Positions 5,706-6,526 of a stretch of 6,526 bases of DNA are shown here, piece by piece. The stretch is from NCBI GenBank assembly GCA_041568335.1, contig JBFFZZ010000176.1, forward strand, positions 1-6,526, given 5' to 3'. The notes under the pieces were generated by a model. That model searched no databases. It was given only the letters and a program-made list of their open reading frames with translations, and was not told the origin of the DNA. Position numbers and translations under genes: made by a program. The stretch is from WVWW01 sp041568335 (GTDB taxonomy: Bacteria; Acidobacteriota; Polarisedimenticolia; Polarisedimenticolales; Polarisedimenticolaceae). How positions within the stretch are numbered: position 1 is the first letter of the stretch; every line of letters starts with the position of its first letter.

Positions 5706-6526
5706 TTACTTCTTTTTTTGCAAAGCGGTCACCATCGTACTGCGCCCGTCGGGCTGCAGCACCCGGATCAGGAACATCCGGCCCGATTCGACCGCGGCGT
5801 AGGCGGACTCGAACTCCCGCACGTTGCGCACGCGGTTTCCGTTGAGCTCGACGATCACCTGCCCGGGCCGGAGGTTGGCGTTGCGGAACGCGGCGCTACC
5901 CTGGTCGACATTCGTGATCAGCACGCCTTCGATATCGCTGTTGCGCCCGAGCCGGCCGGCGGTCTCCGGATCGATGTCGCGATAGGAAAAGCCGAGAGAC
6001 TCCTGGATATCGTCCTTCTGCTCAGGGTTCGCCCCCGCAGCCGCGGCGCCGTCGAGCTTGGCCAGACGGGCGGTGACCTCGCGCTCGTCGCCGTTGCGGT
6101 TGATGGTCAGCCGCACGCGATCGCCCGGTGCCTTCTTCGTGATCTGCGCGCTCAGCTCCATCGAGTTCTCCAGCTTCTTGCCGTCGATCGCGGTGATCAC
6201 GTCACCCGGCTGGATGCCGGCTTGCTCGGCCGGGGAGTTCTCTTCCACGGTCCCGACCTGCGCGGAGCCCCGCGGTAGATCGAGCGCTTCGATCAGCGAC
6301 GGGCTCGCCGCGCCGTAGCTCACGCCGAGCCGCGCGCGTTCGACCGTTCCGCCCGAAATGAGCTGATCGGTGATGCGTTTCACGGTGTCCACCGGGATCG
6401 CGAAACCGATCCCCTGGTAGCCGCCGGTACGCGAGAAGATCAGCGTATTGATGCCGACGAGCCGACCCCGCAAGTCGACCAGCGGCCCACCGGAATTACC
6501 CGGGTTGATCGCGGCGTCGGTCTGGA
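5706..6526 (-). CDS. htrA: HtrA/DegP-family periplasmic serine protease, C-terminal part (5' truncated by window edge)
   Basis: The frame is open to the window edge and yields 272 residues from the end of the protease domain onward. The catalytic serine motif GNSGGPL is complete (Ser codon 6494-6492), followed by the substrate-loop region GYQGIGFAIPVD. The His and Asp of the triad lie outside the window. Two PDZ domains follow: one at about residues 64-154 (ARLGVSYG to VTARL, with PGDVITAIDGK) and one at about 175-267 (ESLGFSYR onward, with PGQVIVELNGNRV). This two-PDZ layout is that of DegP/DegQ-type proteases, which degrade or refold misfolded envelope proteins. It is convergent with the merR operon and carries no sign of MerR control here. 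TTG 6473 is internal and not a real start. Confidence 0.93.
   Translation of the reverse strand, partial: QTDAAINPGNSGGPLVDLRGRLVGINTLIFSRTGGYQGIGFAIPVDTVKRITDQLISGGTVERARLGVSYGAASPSLIEALDLPRGSAQVGTVEENSPAEQAGIQPGDVITAIDGKKLENSMELSAQITKKAPGDRVRLTINRNGDEREVTARLAKLDGAAAAGANPEQKDDIQESLGFSYRDIDPETAGRLGRNSDIEGVLITNVDQGSAAFRNANLRPGQVIVELNGNRVRNVREFESAYAAVESGRMFLIRVLQPDGRSTMVTALQKKK

Noticed and set aside
5708..5720. T-run after the GDCCVxC gene as an intrinsic terminator
   Set aside because: The seven T (5713-5719) encode the Lys tail of HtrA on the other strand and no GC-rich hairpin precedes them on the plus strand.

Overview
The window is high-GC, densely coded DNA of Gram-negative type. It contains an RND pump and an HtrA protease with two PDZ domains, which both imply a periplasm. 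The lineage cannot be fixed from sequence alone. High GC together with selenoprotein use would fit an uncultured Acidobacteriota, Myxococcota, Desulfobacterota or similar group, but this is a guess.

Layout. (1) 2-2428 (+): the last ~808 residues of a CusA/CzcA-type heavy-metal RND efflux transporter. (2) 2493-3432 (+): a MerR-type promoter/operator followed by a multi-pass membrane protein of unknown function, whose reading frame appears broken by a -1 shift near 2785-2812. (3) 4917-3429 (-): a two-gene unit led by its own MerR-type promoter. The first gene is a membrane-anchored redoxin with a C-Y-H-S active site. The second is a secreted thioredoxin-like protein whose active-site Cys codon is an in-frame TGA (UxxC), so it is very probably a selenoprotein that ordinary gene calling would cut in two. 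(4) 5024-5696 (+): a third MerR-type promoter, an Hg(II)-type merR with the full cysteine triad, and an overlapping small Cys-rich GDCCVxC protein. (5) 5706-6526 (-): the C-terminal part of an HtrA/DegP-like serine protease, convergent with and probably unrelated to the metal genes.

How it fits together. Three promoters share the unusual MerR architecture: TTGACTCYGTA, a degenerate dyad with a 4-bp centre, and a 19-20 bp spacer. They sit before the membrane protein, before the redoxin-selenoprotein pair and before merR itself. The simplest reading is one mercury-responsive (or soft-metal-responsive) regulon. Its targets are a membrane protein, two periplasmic thiol/selenol redox proteins and a Cys-rich small protein, next to a heavy-metal efflux pump. 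No mercuric reductase (merA), organomercurial lyase (merB), or recognisable merT/merP is present in the window. The combination of MerR control with a Sec-containing thioredoxin-like protein is the most interesting aspect of the region.
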